From Cutaneotrichosporon cavernicola (Eukaryota > Basidiomycota > Tremellomycetes > Trichosporonales > Trichosporonaceae), in contig NC_083393.1 in assembly GCF_030864355.1 (NCBI RefSeq), positions 3,534,001-3,598,000 on the forward strand: 64,000 bases of DNA. Reading direction: 5' to 3'. Position 1 is the stretch's first letter. Every line of letters begins with the position of its first letter. This document shows positions 9,883-20,239 of this stretch, in pieces. The notes below the pieces were generated by a model that saw nothing but the letters and a program-made list of their open reading frames with translations, did not search any database and was not told the DNA's origin. The position numbers were made by a program, and so were the translations under genes.

Positions 9883-11283
9883 ATGCTCGACGCCTCATTC
9901 TTCCCTCACATTGTGGACCTCATCTTCAAGTTTGCGCCGCACGCTTCACTCCTCCGTCTCCGCACGGTGTCAAACGACTTCCGCTCCACGGCCGACCAGT
10001 GGCTAGTGGCAGGTCGCCTCATCGTCACCCCGTCAACAAGGACCAACGGTAAGATATCATGTTGCCTTACCAATTCATTGGTCAACAACGGCGGCGGTTC
10101 CGACCCGTCCCAGCTGGGCAACTGGCAACGGCCCCAGCGCAGATTACAGTATGTGGAGGATTTCGCGGACGACCTCCATTTCAGACTGGTAGTTTCGTCG
10201 CAACGTGGACGGGTCCCTGCCTTCGCTGCCCTCGACCTCGACGACAAGACCTTGTGTTACCCGGACACAAATGACCTAAGACACACTCGCATCCTTGACT
10301 TTGTCGGTATCGGCATGCTGCTGAGTCCGCGGTATGGCGAGATCCCCCAATTCCCCCCTTTCCCAGTCGATCTTCCTATGCCCACATCCCTCCATCGGCC
10401 CCACATAACCGTCCGCCATCTACACAGGCTGCAGGAAGACAATAGAGGTGACCTTGACCTCATTCACAGTCTGCGACCTTCCAAACACTCCGCCAACGCC
10501 CAGGAGACCCTCGTCGTTTTCTCGACGCTGCCAGAGCTATGGCGTCCTACCAATGATCTCCCTGCCTCGCTACGCCCATCCGCGGTGCCGACGAAACCTA
10601 GCCCCATTCGTCGCATTATAATCAACATCGTACTACACCCACAAGACCAGCTCCACTCTCAAAACCTACATCGTTTCCCACCACTATACGCCTCCGAGAT
10701 TACCTTCGTCTTCCATCGGGCCGCCTATCCTATCACTTACAATAGCGACCACGACCACGACTGCGACTATGACATCTTTACTGATAGTGATACTACCGAC
10801 GACCCTTATCCCTTTTACGATGTCGAGGACAACTACCCCTACTCGATCGCCGACACACTCGGGTTGGTGCTCGAGATCATCGGTGGGGCGCTAGGCGCCG
10901 GGTCTGCGATTACGTTGGTGGGGCTCGAAGTGTTCACGGAACCTTGGCCGAAAGAGCCCAACAACAACCGGGATGAGAATGATCCTATTTGGCGCATTCT
11001 TCTGTGGGGCCATTTGAATTGCGTGTGGATGCTGGAAGAGGGGTCCACTTTTAGCCCAAACGAAGGCGATGACCATGACGACGACGACGACGACGACGAC
11101 GACGATTACCAACACCCAACCGTGATCATACCCACCCCTGACGATCAAGGGAATGTCACCGTCAAGCTCATCAGAACCAATACCGATGTCACTATCAAGT
11201 TCATGACTCTTGCCGACTTCCGCGCCGAGCTTGGCCCCGAGCGTGCTGGCATCGAGACGACTGAGAGGGGCTGGTTGGTGTAG
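9883..11283 (+). CDS. F-box-like family protein with an aspartate tract, 466 aa
   Basis: Single exon starting at MLDASFFPHIVDLIFKFAPH. The head matches the F-box-like start of the preceding gene; LVVFSTLPELW, ITLVGLEVF and the tail DFRAELGPERAGIETTERGW match the family core and tail. Unlike its sister it carries acidic insertions: a DHDHDCDYD-type stretch near residue 290 and a run of about 13 aspartates encoded by GAC/GAT repeats at 11076-11107, a likely site of length change. Function unknown; a substrate-adaptor role is inferred only from the F-box-like head. Confidence 0.75.
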   Translation: MLDASFFPHIVDLIFKFAPHASLLRLRTVSNDFRSTADQWLVAGRLIVTPSTRTNGKISCCLTNSLVNNGGGSDPSQLGNWQRPQRRLQYVEDFADDLHFRLVVSSQRGRVPAFAALDLDDKTLCYPDTNDLRHTRILDFVGIGMLLSPRYGEIPQFPPFPVDLPMPTSLHRPHITVRHLHRLQEDNRGDLDLIHSLRPSKHSANAQETLVVFSTLPELWRPTNDLPASLRPSAVPTKPSPIRRIIINIVLHPQDQLHSQNLHRFPPLYASEITFVFHRAAYPITYNSDHDHDCDYDIFTDSDTTDDPYPFYDVEDNYPYSIADTLGLVLEIIGGALGAGSAITLVGLEVFTEPWPKEPNNNRDENDPIWRILLWGHLNCVWMLEEGSTFSPNEGDDHDDDDDDDDDDYQHPTVIIPTPDDQGNVTVKLIRTNTDVTIKFMTLADFRAELGPERAGIETTERGWLV

Positions 11284-11741
11284 GTGAGCCGAGCATTGGA
11301 GACTGCAAGACCCAAGCCCAGAAACGCTGGAGGAGTCGATAAGCAGTGCACAGAGTGCATGTAGAGTAACCCCAATGTATGGATGTTGTCTGGGCAAGAC
11401 GGACGCTGGCGAGCTCGGCCCCCCGCGTACCAGCGAGGTACCACTTTCCCGTGGCATCCCCCGCCCGCTGTGATTGGTTGGGCGCGTGTCCGTCACTTTT
11501 GATAAGGCATCAACTCGGCTTGGCGTCGCGTCGACCTCGAGGCCTCCAAGTCCGAAGACTGGACTTGTGTACTCGAAACAGACCTGGAGAGGAGTGCTGG
11601 AGGATTGGCAGTAGCCGATCCAATGTGTGGAAGCAAACTGCCACGCGAGTGTACCCGGGAGTATGCAGCCGGCCTAAATATCCACGAGGCTGTACTTGTC
11701 TTCTCAACTGCTCCGTTCACTTCAACATCCGCGCATCCCAC
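11284..11741. other. Intergenic / leader of the glycosyltransferase
   Basis: The frame of the next gene is open back to 11379, but this stretch lacks family resemblance and is better read as promoter and leader. A pyrimidine-rich stretch precedes the chosen ATG at 11742. Confidence 0.45.
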
Positions 11742-12932
11742 ATGAAGATCCTCGCCATCTCCTACGGCACGGAGGGCGACACGCGCCCAATGGTGGCTCT
11801 CTGCCGTGGGCTCCTGGACGCCGGACACACTGTGGTCCTACTTGGTGATCCGCCTGGGTTGGGCTCAGCCAAAGCGCTCGGCGTGCCGACTGTCGCCCTC
11901 TCTGGTGACCTGCAGGGTATGATGCGGAGCACGCCGGCGAACGCGACGGGCCCGCAAGTCCTCAAGCTCGTGAACAAGAACACGTCGGCGTGGATGGCGG
12001 CCGTGCTCGCCGAGTGTCCTGCCGACCTCATCCTGGCCGGCGGTCTGAGCGTATATGTCGCCGAGAGCGTTGGGGAACGCACAAACACGCCAGTCATACA
12101 GACCGTACTCACGCCGGTTGGGTCACGGACGCGCGAGTTCATCTCGCCTATTATGGCCGGCTTGCCATTACCTCGATGGGGATGGCTCAACCTCGTGTCT
12201 CACACGATCGTATGTTGGTTCGCCTGGTTGGTTTTCCTCTCCGCCACCAATGCCGCGCGCAAAGAACATGGTATGGCTCCTCGGCGCCGTCGCCGGGTTG
12301 GCGATCCTCAGGTATATGGTATTTCGCCCGCGCTGCTCCCCAGGCCTAGAGATTATCCATCCAACGTTCTTTTCACAGGACAATGGGTGGTACCAGCCAC
12401 CTACTCCCCGCCACCAGAACTTGAGGCGTTCTTAGCTGCCGGCGAGAAACCGATCTACGTCGGTTTCGGGAGCATGGCGGGTGTCTCTTCGGATCTCATC
12501 GTTGCGCTGCGAGAGGCGATTGGTGACCGCCGCGCAATCTTCGGTCGCGGGTGGAGTACCATTGGAGACCTCCCGTCAAACTTTCACGCCGTGGATGACG
12601 TGCCCCACGATTGGCTTTTGCCGCGCTGTGTAATGGCGATTCATCACGGCGGAAGCGGGACAACGCACTCGGCCTGTGCGGCAGGCGTGCCGTCCATCAT
12701 CCTGCCTACGGTTGCGGACCAGTACTTCTGGGCGCAGCATATGGCCGATATTGGTATCGCCAAGCACGTGCTCCGGATGCACAGCCTCGATACGAACAAG
12801 CTGCGAGCGGCTATTGCGTTCGCGGACACGTCGGGGCCGCAGGAGAAGGCACGTGATCTTGGACAGGCGATGGGTTTGGAGGACGGAGTAAGCGCTGCTG
12901 TCTCGGCCATAGAATCGTTCGCAGAGCAGTAA
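11742..12932 (+). CDS. GT1-type UDP-glycosyltransferase, 396 aa
   Basis: Single exon. The N-terminal Rossmann half begins MKILAISYGTEGDTRPMVAL, the Gly/Thr-rich start of the GT28-like half of sterol glucosyltransferases and bacterial macrolide-type enzymes (GTEGDxRPxxAL). The C-terminal half carries the nucleotide-sugar site: PIYVGFGSM, then DDVPHDWLLPRC and the diagnostic HHGGSGTTHSACAAGVPSI, with TVADQYFWA for sugar contact. It should transfer a sugar from a UDP-sugar to a lipid or small hydrophobic acceptor; the acceptor is unknown. It is far shorter than fungal Atg26-type enzymes and lacks GRAM/PH domains. Lack of introns among intron-rich neighbours is compatible with bacterial origin but not proof. 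The start is the first Met fitting the Rossmann strand. Confidence 0.85.
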   Translation: MKILAISYGTEGDTRPMVALCRGLLDAGHTVVLLGDPPGLGSAKALGVPTVALSGDLQGMMRSTPANATGPQVLKLVNKNTSAWMAAVLAECPADLILAGGLSVYVAESVGERTNTPVIQTVLTPVGSRTREFISPIMAGLPLPRWGWLNLVSHTIVCWFAWLVFLSATNAARKEHGMAPRRRRRVGDPQVYGISPALLPRPRDYPSNVLFTGQWVVPATYSPPPELEAFLAAGEKPIYVGFGSMAGVSSDLIVALREAIGDRRAIFGRGWSTIGDLPSNFHAVDDVPHDWLLPRCVMAIHHGGSGTTHSACAAGVPSIILPTVADQYFWAQHMADIGIAKHVLRMHSLDTNKLRAAIAFADTSGPQEKARDLGQAMGLEDGVSAAVSAIESFAEQ

Positions 12933-13416
12933 TAGGTAATGGAGGCCGCGCGAGCGGAGAGGACGTTCATACGATTGTCGGCACAGAGGCGTTCGGCGTC
13001 AGGAATCACGAGCATGCGACGCCGGTCGTCATCAGCCCCTCCAGCTGTGGGAGGGGAGAGTGGAACTGAATTCGTGAACTCGATACCGACGGATCGCATC
13101 GAGGCGCACGCAAAGTACGCGTCCATTCAGAACCAATCCAAACCTGCGCGACCTCAGCTTGGCCAGCATCGCCGCCGACCTCGTGGTGATCCCCTTTACA
13201 CAAGTGGTGGTGGACGTCGGGAGGTAACGCAGACCTCTCACTAACTGGTGCGGATCGTGGGCATGGTGGGAAGATGCCTACTCTAGGGGCGCTGGACATA
13301 CGGGAACTGTAGATGGCATGTAAACTGACTTTCCTCAGCCCTGGCCCCGAACGACCTCTGAGTCGTCCTCAACGCATCCAAACGACGACGACATACAAGC
13401 GCGTACATCCATGTAC
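12933..13416. other. Convergent intergenic space, no gene seen
   Basis: It lies between the 3' ends of the glycosyltransferase (+) and the hydrolase (-). Open frames here look unlike protein and overlap each other on both strands. Confidence 0.4.
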
Positions 13417-14109
13417 CTAGCAACCAAAGTAATCTGCGAGTGCGGCGAGGTCGCGGAAATGGAGGGGATGGCGTGGAGACGGGCTAACGTCCTTTGTCCT
13501 CTTCGCGCCAAACTCATGTACGCGCTCGATATATGCTGTCTGTAGACCGGCGTCCTGTGCGGCATCCAGGTCCTTCTCATGCGCTGCCACCATCATGACT
13601 TCCTCGGGCTTAACGCCAAGCACCCTAGCCACACCCTGGTAAGTCCTATGATCGGGCTTGTAAGCGCCAAACACCTCGGCACACAATATAAGGTCCCAAG
13701 GTAACCCCGCCCGTTTGGCCATGTATGTAAGCAGGCCAATGCCGCCATTCGACAATGGGGTGATGACGAAACGGCTCTTTAACCGGTTCAGAGCGGCGAC
13801 GGCTTCGGGCCATGGATCGAGTCGATGCCATGCGCGGTTCAGTTCGGATAGCTGGGATTCCGAGAGAGGCGGCGCGATGGTGCGGAGGATGTCCATGTGC
13901 AGGTCATCGAGGACGCGGAAGGTGCCAGAGGCCATGGTCGCGGCCATGGCGGGCGCGTAGCCTTGTCGCCATTGGAGGGCGAAGGCGTCGCCGTCAATGC
14001 CCGGGACGAGGGATTCGACTTCGCGCGCGATGGTGGTGTGCCAGTCTACGACGGTGCCGAAGACGTCAAAGGCGAGGACCTTGGGTACGGGCGGAGTCTG
14101 TTCAGCCAT
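13417..14109 (-). CDS. HAD-superfamily hydrolase, 2-haloacid dehalogenase type, 230 aa
   Basis: Single exon of the usual length for L-2-haloacid dehalogenases. The motifs are in order: nucleophile motif FDVFGTVVDW with Asp15; WRQGY with the substrate-contact Arg; TPLSNGG (motif II Ser and following Asn); EVFGAYKPDH (motif III Lys); and MVAAHEKDLDAAQ (motif IV region). Such enzymes replace a halogen on a 2-haloacid by water via an aspartyl ester; many fungal members have no proven substrate. The protein should be cytosolic, with no signal peptide or TM segment. The start at 14109 puts the nucleophile at the expected distance from the N-terminus. Confidence 0.85.
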   Translation of the reverse strand: MAEQTPPVPKVLAFDVFGTVVDWHTTIAREVESLVPGIDGDAFALQWRQGYAPAMAATMASGTFRVLDDLHMDILRTIAPPLSESQLSELNRAWHRLDPWPEAVAALNRLKSRFVITPLSNGGIGLLTYMAKRAGLPWDLILCAEVFGAYKPDHRTYQGVARVLGVKPEEVMMVAAHEKDLDAAQDAGLQTAYIERVHEFGAKRTKDVSPSPRHPLHFRDLAALADYFGC

Positions 14110-14390
14110 TGTGTATAACGTTGGGTGGTGAGAGGATGGCTGTTATATTGTCAGACCACAAGTCCGGCTATGACACTCCGGCTACATACTACAGCCGTCC
14201 GGATCGGCCACGGCCGGAGCACAGACTTGCCTGCCATGGGGGAACGCGCCCAACTCATCATCTCATGCCGTGCCATCATCTGCGACTTCATCGAGGTTGT
14301 GCGATACCATTCGCATTGCGTGCTGCTGTGCATGAAAGAAGCTGGCAAGTAAGCAATCATATAGATGTCTCACATTTTGTTTACGTAATC

Positions 14391-14483
14391 GGCGAGATGG
14401 CCGAGCGGTCTAAGGCGCTGTGTTAAGGTATTCTCTTGAATATCCGCAGTCTTCGGACGTGGGTTCGAATCCCACTCTCGTCA
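14391..14483 (+). tRNA. tRNA-Leu(AAG), 15-nt intron
   Basis: The acceptor GGCGAGA pairs with TCTCGTC (14476-14482), followed by discriminator A. The anticodon stem CTGTG/CGCAG holds a loop with AAG. The intron (14429-14443) lies one base after the anticodon. There is a short class II variable arm with a TTCG loop, and a T arm GTGGG-TTCGAAT-CCCAC. Its exons are essentially the same as the copies at 28.8 and 33.2 kb. Upstream TTACGTAATC is shared with the 28.8-kb copy. Confidence 0.93.
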
Positions 14484-14486
14484 AAA

Positions 14487-14514
14487 AGGTATTCAATTAC
14501 CTAGCCAACCTTTT
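14487..14514 (+). terminator. tRNA-Leu trailer: stem-loop then T4 stop
   Basis: Stem AGGTA/TACCT (14487-14491 with 14498-14502) with loop TTCAAT, then AGCCAACC and TTTT at 14511-14514, a minimal Pol III terminator. The same arrangement follows both other tRNA-Leu genes, with paired base changes in the stem. Confidence 0.6.
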
Positions 14515-14648
14515 GGATGTTCGTCTGCGAGAGAGTGAGAGTGACCAGAGTACGGAGCTTGCTGCGGACTTTTGCCCTGTAGTATCTTGAATACATAGTT
14601 GATACCCAGAGTCTTCTGAACTGCCCACATCGCCAAGACCTAACCGTA

Positions 14649-15851
14649 CTAAACGTCCTTCTCGCCACCCATGACGAACACGGTCTTGCCGATCTTGTTC
14701 TTCTCAAAGAGGGCGTAGTACTCCTCAGCCTGGCTAAAGTCGATCTTCTTTTCGATAAACTTGGCAAAGATCTCCTTGTTGTCGCGGAGCACCTCGAGCG
14801 CGCCTGGGAAGTACGTCGGCACGGAGCACTGGCCCCACTGGAAGCGGAGGCTGGTGTGAGCAACCCTAAAAAAAACAAGAATCTCACCCCTTGTTGAACA
14901 TCATGTATCCGCTAGTGGTAATGGGTTCAGAGTGGACACCGCAACTGGACACAACGCCAAAGTAGCGCGTGAGGTCGATGGCCTTGAGCATGGCGCTGGC
15001 GTGGCCGACGACTTCCAGTGCGACGTCGGCTCCACGCCCATCCGTCGCCTCCAAGATGGCAGCCTTGAGCTCTTCCTCTGGGAGCGCGATTGCGCCGTGG
15101 CGCCGTGCAGTCTCCAAGCGGTGAGGGGCGAGGTCGGTCGCGAACACCTTGTCAAACATACGGACGGCGGAGGAGATTGCGCACAGTCCAACTGGTCCAC
15201 AGCCGATGACCACGCACACGCCCTCCTTCTTGCCCTCGACGTCCTTGACAAGGTCGCCTGTCATGGGCTGACCCAGGCTCTCCATTAGGAGACGCTTACC
15301 ACCCGACGCGACAAAGTAGCCCGTCGGCAAGATATCGGCCATAAGGAGAAGTGTGCTGGCGGGAATGTCGTCAGGCTGTGGGAACAGGAACGTGTCGGCC
15401 GTGGGAACGCGCAGGTACTCTGCCTGGCAGCCCTCGAGGCCGCGACCAGTGCCAAAGGTGATGCCAGTGTCACAGCGTGCCATGAGACCCTTCTTGCAGA
15501 AGTAGCAATCGCCTGAGGTCAGCATGAGGTATTACCGCTGCGGCAGAGCTACTCACCACAGGTGGCGGTGAAGGGGACGATGACATTGTCCCCGACCTTC
15601 CACTTGGTCACCTCGTCACCGACCTGCACGATCTTGCCCACAAGCTCGTGGCCGACTGTGATTGGGAGTGGAATGGGGATGTGGCCACGGTAGATGTGCA
15701 GGTCAGAGCCGCACAAGCCCGCGACGGTGGTCTGGACGATCACGTCGGTGGGCTTCTGGATCGTCGGGGTGGGCACGTCCTTGACAGCGATCTTGAGGGG
15801 CGCCTCGAGGACGACCGCCTTCATAGTTGGGGGGAGGGCGCCAATGGTCAT
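14649..15851 (-). CDS. Zinc-dependent alcohol dehydrogenase (MDR family), 373 aa
   Basis: Three exons (15851-15557, 15512-14888, 14850-14649) with 44- and 37-nt introns. Catalytic zinc ligands are Cys47 (GLCGSDLH) and His68-Glu69 (GHELVG). The structural zinc lobe has four cysteines at 98, 103, 106 and 114. The nucleotide fold shows VVIGCGPVGLCA and FATDLAPHR, where Asp after the second strand favours NAD. It resembles the formaldehyde/threonine-dehydrogenase-like branch of medium-chain dehydrogenases, oxidising an alcohol or glutathione/sugar adduct in the cytosol; the substrate is not evident. A Met nine codons downstream is an alternative start. Splicing is needed because each exon ends in a stop in its own frame. 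Confidence 0.88.
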
Positions 15852-16158
15852 TGTTAGCAGTGTGTGTGGTTGGAAACCTCGAGGGTGTTGAGACAATATA
15901 GCATGAGAAGTGCTATTGAAGGCACGATGAACTGGGAGGTGGGGCCTGTCCTCCGGATGTGAACTAATGCTTGCCGGTGATAACGGCCGCGGCATTCGGC
16001 CTTGTCCGTACACATTCCTCGGTCATCGTGAACCACAACACCAACAAAACGCGTAATCAAAGACGCCGTAAGCATCACCTCAAGCGATTCCACGCCCGTA
16101 AGCGGCGGGCGCCGCCAAAACATCTGCATACACAATGCCCACCGGCCAGTGCAACCCG
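15852..16158. other. Intergenic, no gene seen
   Basis: It separates the alcohol dehydrogenase start from the F-box-like gene's stop. Only promoter sequence is expected. Confidence 0.4.
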
Positions 16159-17448
16159 TTACTCTGTCCACTTTGCCCAGACGCGCCCAGCTTCCGCCTC
16201 ACTGAGAATTGGAACTGGGCCACTCTCAAGTGGATCGGCCGTTTGCACCCACGCATCCAAGGTCTGCAGGCGGACCTGGCCACTCAGTCCCTCCACATCA
16301 GGTGTCCCGGCCGCCCACATGATACGGCACGCTTCCATTTGCGCGCTGGTAACGTCGCACCACGCCCGTTCATGCGTGCTGTCTAAGAGGCGCATGACGG
16401 CTGCAACGAGCTCCTCCCCACGGCGGAGCGGTTGAGGCTTGGGCAGTGTGCGTTGCCACTTCGCGACAGGGCGCGACCGTGGCCGCATACCGAGATCGGC
16501 GTCAGAGCACACCTCGACGCCCACGATCGTTACGAGCGCGCGCCGCTGTACCGCGACTTTGACGAGATGCTGTAGGAGCGTGGCGAACCACCCGTCGTCG
16601 CCTACACCCTCCTCAACGCTCGGTGGGTGTAGGACGACAACAACGTCCGCGTGCTCTCCCAGTGCTTGCGGGAGGATCTGGACATCGGTTCCCGCCCGCA
16701 ATGTACCCGCCCAGTGCAGGTGGAGCACAAGTCGCTGCGTCTCGGAGGGCATGGCGACCTGGAGCACGGCGCTCGGTCTAGACGCATGGTACTGCGACCC
16801 CTCCTCCTCGTCACTGTATTCGAGGTCGTACAGCCACGATGGCTGAGGCGGCCATGTATGGAGATCCATGTGCGTGACAAAAACCCGTGCGCGGACGCGC
16901 ACCCACTCGTCGAAGGGGAGATAGCCTTTGGCACCTAATACTATGCGTGGGCATGAGGCCGCAGGCCAAGCGGGGAAGGAACGCACACCAGCTACGCCTG
17001 TCCGTACCTTTCGGAGCATCGGGGCAGGGAGTCTCGAAGCGTGCCAGACGAACGGGGCGCACAGATCCACACACTGAGTGATTGCGAGCGACCGAGTCGC
17101 GCTTTCTCTCCACTCGTCATCGTCCTCGCCTTCGGGCTGTTCCCACGCGTTCAGCACACGATATGGGGCACATGGGAGTCTCACGACGGCTCCGTGCTCG
17201 TCTCGCGCGGTAGCTAGTGCAATGTGTCGATAGAAGTGGGGCTGGACACGCGCTCGGACGATGTGGCTCGTGCGCGCTAACACGAGAAGCGTCTCGGGGT
17301 CGGCGTGGGACAGGACGCCGTCGAAGATGTGAGGGAAGGCTAAGTGGTCGAATACTGGGAGGGCAGGTGAGGATGATGATGAGGGGGAAGATAAGCCTGT
17401 GGGGTCATGGGCGGGATGGGAGCCCTGGGTAGGAGCGTCGGTGGGCAT
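16159..17448 (-). CDS. F-box-like family protein, 429 aa
   Basis: Single exon. After a Ser/Pro-rich start, residues of about 32-75 (PVFDHLAFPHIFDGVLSHAD then LLVLARTSHIVRARV) form the F-box-like head, closest to the gene at 3.5 kb (YPHLLDTVISHASP). Shared blocks are CVDLCAPF (compare LDLCAAYGYG), RLVLHLHW, GEHADVVVVLHPP (compare MHADIVVVFEP) and LVTIVGVEVCSDA. It lacks the GPERAGIET tail, so with the 3.5-kb gene it makes subfamily two. The frame is open up to 17607, but the ATG at 17448 sits just before the Ser-rich leader typical of these genes. Function unknown beyond the F-box-like head. Confidence 0.72.
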   Translation of the reverse strand: MPTDAPTQGSHPAHDPTGLSSPSSSSSPALPVFDHLAFPHIFDGVLSHADPETLLVLARTSHIVRARVQPHFYRHIALATARDEHGAVVRLPCAPYRVLNAWEQPEGEDDDEWRESATRSLAITQCVDLCAPFVWHASRLPAPMLRKVRTGVAGVRSFPAWPAASCPRIVLGAKGYLPFDEWVRVRARVFVTHMDLHTWPPQPSWLYDLEYSDEEEGSQYHASRPSAVLQVAMPSETQRLVLHLHWAGTLRAGTDVQILPQALGEHADVVVVLHPPSVEEGVGDDGWFATLLQHLVKVAVQRRALVTIVGVEVCSDADLGMRPRSRPVAKWQRTLPKPQPLRRGEELVAAVMRLLDSTHERAWCDVTSAQMEACRIMWAAGTPDVEGLSGQVRLQTLDAWVQTADPLESGPVPILSEAEAGRVWAKWTE

Positions 17449-17779
17449 TGAGAGCAACGTTTCGCAGATGATCGTAACAAGACACGGAGATGGAGCGATC
17501 TCACTTGCGAAGGAGTTGGATGCTAAAGAGATGAGAGGAGATGAGTAAAATGAAGGTCGAGAGAGAGAGAGGATCGGGGTATCGGATGAGCGGCGTTCAG
17601 GGCACAACTACAGTGGGCGTGAGGAAGAACTTGTCATTCCTCGATCCCCCCCCCCAAGATCTCGATGATAACAGGCCCCCTACGCCCAACGATCATCTCC
17701 ACTCTCATGACCTCTCAAGCTTTCCTCTGACCAGGAGGAACTGGTCCCCGGAAATTGTATGACTGCATATAATCTACAC
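17449..17779. other. Intergenic with a C10 run
   Basis: Upstream of the F-box-like gene and downstream of the short-chain dehydrogenase. A homopolymer of about ten C lies at 17647-17656. No gene seen. Confidence 0.4.
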
Positions 17780-18823
17780 CTAGAGCTTGCCCTTGCTCAT
17801 CAGCGCCTTCATCTCCTCTCTGCTGCGACGCGCCCCCTCAGCACCGACGCTGGTGTCAGTTTAAGGCCACGTAATCACACAGTCCCTCTACACCAGATGC
17901 TCTCCCTGCTGTACTCACAACTGCCCCTGCGAGTTCATGCGGTACACGCCCCACTGGTCTGGGATGAGGTAGCAACCAAAGTTGGTCTTGGGGTCCGTAT
18001 CAGTGATGGCCGCTACGAAAGCGGCGACGACGTCCTCGACCTTGGCGTACCCGAGCTTCGGAACGGGGTGCACAAAGTCAGAGGTGAGGATGGCTGTCTC
18101 TGGTTGTCAGCTGGTTAAAGGTGTTAGACGCACTCGAGAAGTAGGGGCAGATGGTGCCAACACGGACGTTGAGCTCGCGGCAGACCTTGTCAATGCCCTT
18201 CTGGATGCCGAGGATGCCCCTGGAGTCAGTCGGTCGCGGTCAATCCACACGATCGCTGTCGCCACTCACGCCTTGGCTGCGCCGTACATGACACCCTCGG
18301 AGCCGTAGAACGTCGACATGGAACCGGTGAAGATGATCGCGCGCAGCCCAGGGTCTGAACGCTTGTCGTTGATAAAGTACCACAGCGCAATGCGCGTTGT
18401 GTAGAGCACGCCTGTGAGGTCGACGTCGAGCGTCTTGAGGTTTGGCTTGGTGAGCTTGGTCGCGTCGCCGTCTTCACGGGGGTCGAAGCGGCCAATCTCG
18501 TTGATGCCTGCGTTGGGGAGGACAATGTCGATGCTACCGAACGCCTTGGCGCCCGCCGCGAAAAGCGCAACCTGGTCATCCCAGCTCGTGACGTCGCAGT
18601 GGCGCGATACAACCGCGTTGCTGCCGTGAACGCGCTCGATCTGGGCAACTGTCTCGCCCATCCCCTTCGCGTCAACATCGCCGAGGACGACGCGTGCCCC
18701 GTTCTTGGCAAAGTCGATGGCCGTAGCGCGGCCAAAGCCGGACCCGGCACCCGTGATTACGACGGTGCGGCCCTTGAAAGCCGCGGCGTTGGCATAGCAC
18801 TGGGCAGTAGAGATGGCGGGCAT
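17780..18823 (-). CDS. Short-chain dehydrogenase/reductase, 285 aa
   Basis: Four exons: 18823-18270, 18219-18134, 18093-17919, 17822-17780. The cofactor motif is VVITGAGSGFGRATA, with VVLGDVDAKG for NAD(P) selection, then CDVTSWD and LPNAGINEIGRF. Catalytic residues are Ser in FTGSMSTFYG and the YxxxK pair in MYGAAKA, completed across the first splice. This is the classical SDR fold at about its usual length, likely a cytosolic oxidoreductase on a secondary alcohol or ketone. The last intron is less certain: the nearest acceptor ends the protein after four residues, whereas an acceptor ending at 17823 gives the natural tail REEMKALMSKGKL. I chose the latter. The start at 18823 lies before the conserved core; an upstream in-frame ATG adds a His-rich low-complexity stretch. 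Confidence 0.85.
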
Positions 18824-19502
18824 GATGAATGAGTGTTTGAGAGAGTGAGAAAAGAGTGTAAGATGAAGATGGAGATGGAGATGCCCACCGCTGTCATGGC
18901 ATGGTGTGGATTCCAAACGTCTCGGTGACCTCATAACCGGCAATGGGCATGGGCCAGTTTCAACATCTCTCAGCGTGGGGCAGAGTCCTCATAGGCCCTT
19001 TTCACAAACCTCCGAACTTTGACGTCCCCGACTCTGTAAGGTCGCTGCCCACCAGGCTTGCATAGTTCAAGGAGACATTGTGGTATGCATGATCGATGTA
19101 CCTTGAATGTTGCTCGCGTTTTCACCCCTAACACGTCGGTGAAGAGGTAGGTTGATCACAAGGACGGAGGTAAGCCCTGTTATGTCAGTCTAAGTGTTGC
19201 CATGGTGCGAGACCGCACTCTGTTGCACGATGGCGTGTAGTCCTCACAGTAGACGACGCTAATGAAGTGTTGCTGCACATCCTCGATGTCAGAATGTTCC
19301 GCCTGGCAACTCGAATATTAACCCCAAGGTTGGAAGAGGAATGACAAAGTACTGTATCCATGTACTTACACGGGTTTCGTTCACCATATGTGGAACTCCC
19401 ACTTCGAAAGAACGCACCGCATTTCACGCGCGGAAGGTCTACCTTGCTGTCAGTGTATCACAGTGGACTAGCTCCGGGCCCAAAGCTTTGCAACGTAAGC
19501 TT
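18824..19502. other. Intergenic, no gene seen
   Basis: Upstream of the short-chain dehydrogenase. No convincing frame. Confidence 0.4.
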
Positions 19503-19660
19503 TCACGCCAAGACGGCCAGACGCGGTACACGCAATTCAATCAGCTCCCGATGAAATAAGCGTAACAAGCCTGGCCCTACCAAAAACGGCGACACAGTGT
19601 CGAACGCCGTCGCGTCGAACGTGCGAGCACGGCGTGCGCTGATGGCACGAGAGAGGGACA
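19503..19660 (-). pseudogene. Membrane-protein remnant, N-terminal copy Z
   Basis: A short frame begins MSLSRAISARRARTFDATA. Its RRARTFD start and the upstream CCAACATGTC context repeat those of the longer piece at 19979-20239, so it is a second copy of the same gene head. After about 50 residues it stops. The family is not recognised; it is probably a broken duplicate. Confidence 0.3.
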
Positions 19661-19978
19661 TGTTGGTTGAAGCGCTATGGTACATCGGCATAGACAATAG
19701 GCTTTATAATATGTCGCTGCATTGAGTGGTCAGGTGCATGTTTAAGCTGTCGTGTTGTAATGACACCGCCATGTTTGATGTGGTCCGAGGCTCGGGTTCC
19801 GTCGGAGTTTGTTGTTCCCGTGTCTACGCCGAGATACAAGCTCGCAAGCAAACCGTTTTGCGGCCACTGTTGCGCAAGAACGAGACGCAGTGACATTGTG
19901 ACGAAGCGGCAAATGGCCGCTTGGCTGGGTTGAGGCGATGCCCAGCCTCCAACATACAATACCTTTATGATACTGGTA

Positions 19979-20239
19979 CTACAGTATTCTCGTAGGTCGA
20001 GCGAGTCCACGTGACTTAGTTGGGCGGATATGGTCGTAGATAACCAGCAAATAGGGGGGCAAAAGTACGCATATTACGTCGGCAATCACGTTGAATACCA
20101 CCAGCCGGGTTGTGTACGAGTACCGCATGTCGGCATATCCCACAATCAGCTTTACTAGTGCGAAGGAGGGGATGTGGATCGCGAATGTCACGTCGAACGT
20201 GCGGGCGCGGCGTTGATTTATGAGGCGTTTGTGGGACAT
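19979..20239 (-). pseudogene. Membrane-protein fragment, copy Y
   Basis: The frame starts MSHKRLINQRRARTFDVTF and includes two hydrophobic segments, roughly residues 18-35 and 45-68 (VVFNVIADVICVLLPPYLL). It then stops after 86 residues without a clear continuation. It looks like the first part of a polytopic membrane protein. It could be the first exon of a gene whose other exons I failed to join, or a truncated copy. Family not recognised. Confidence 0.35.
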
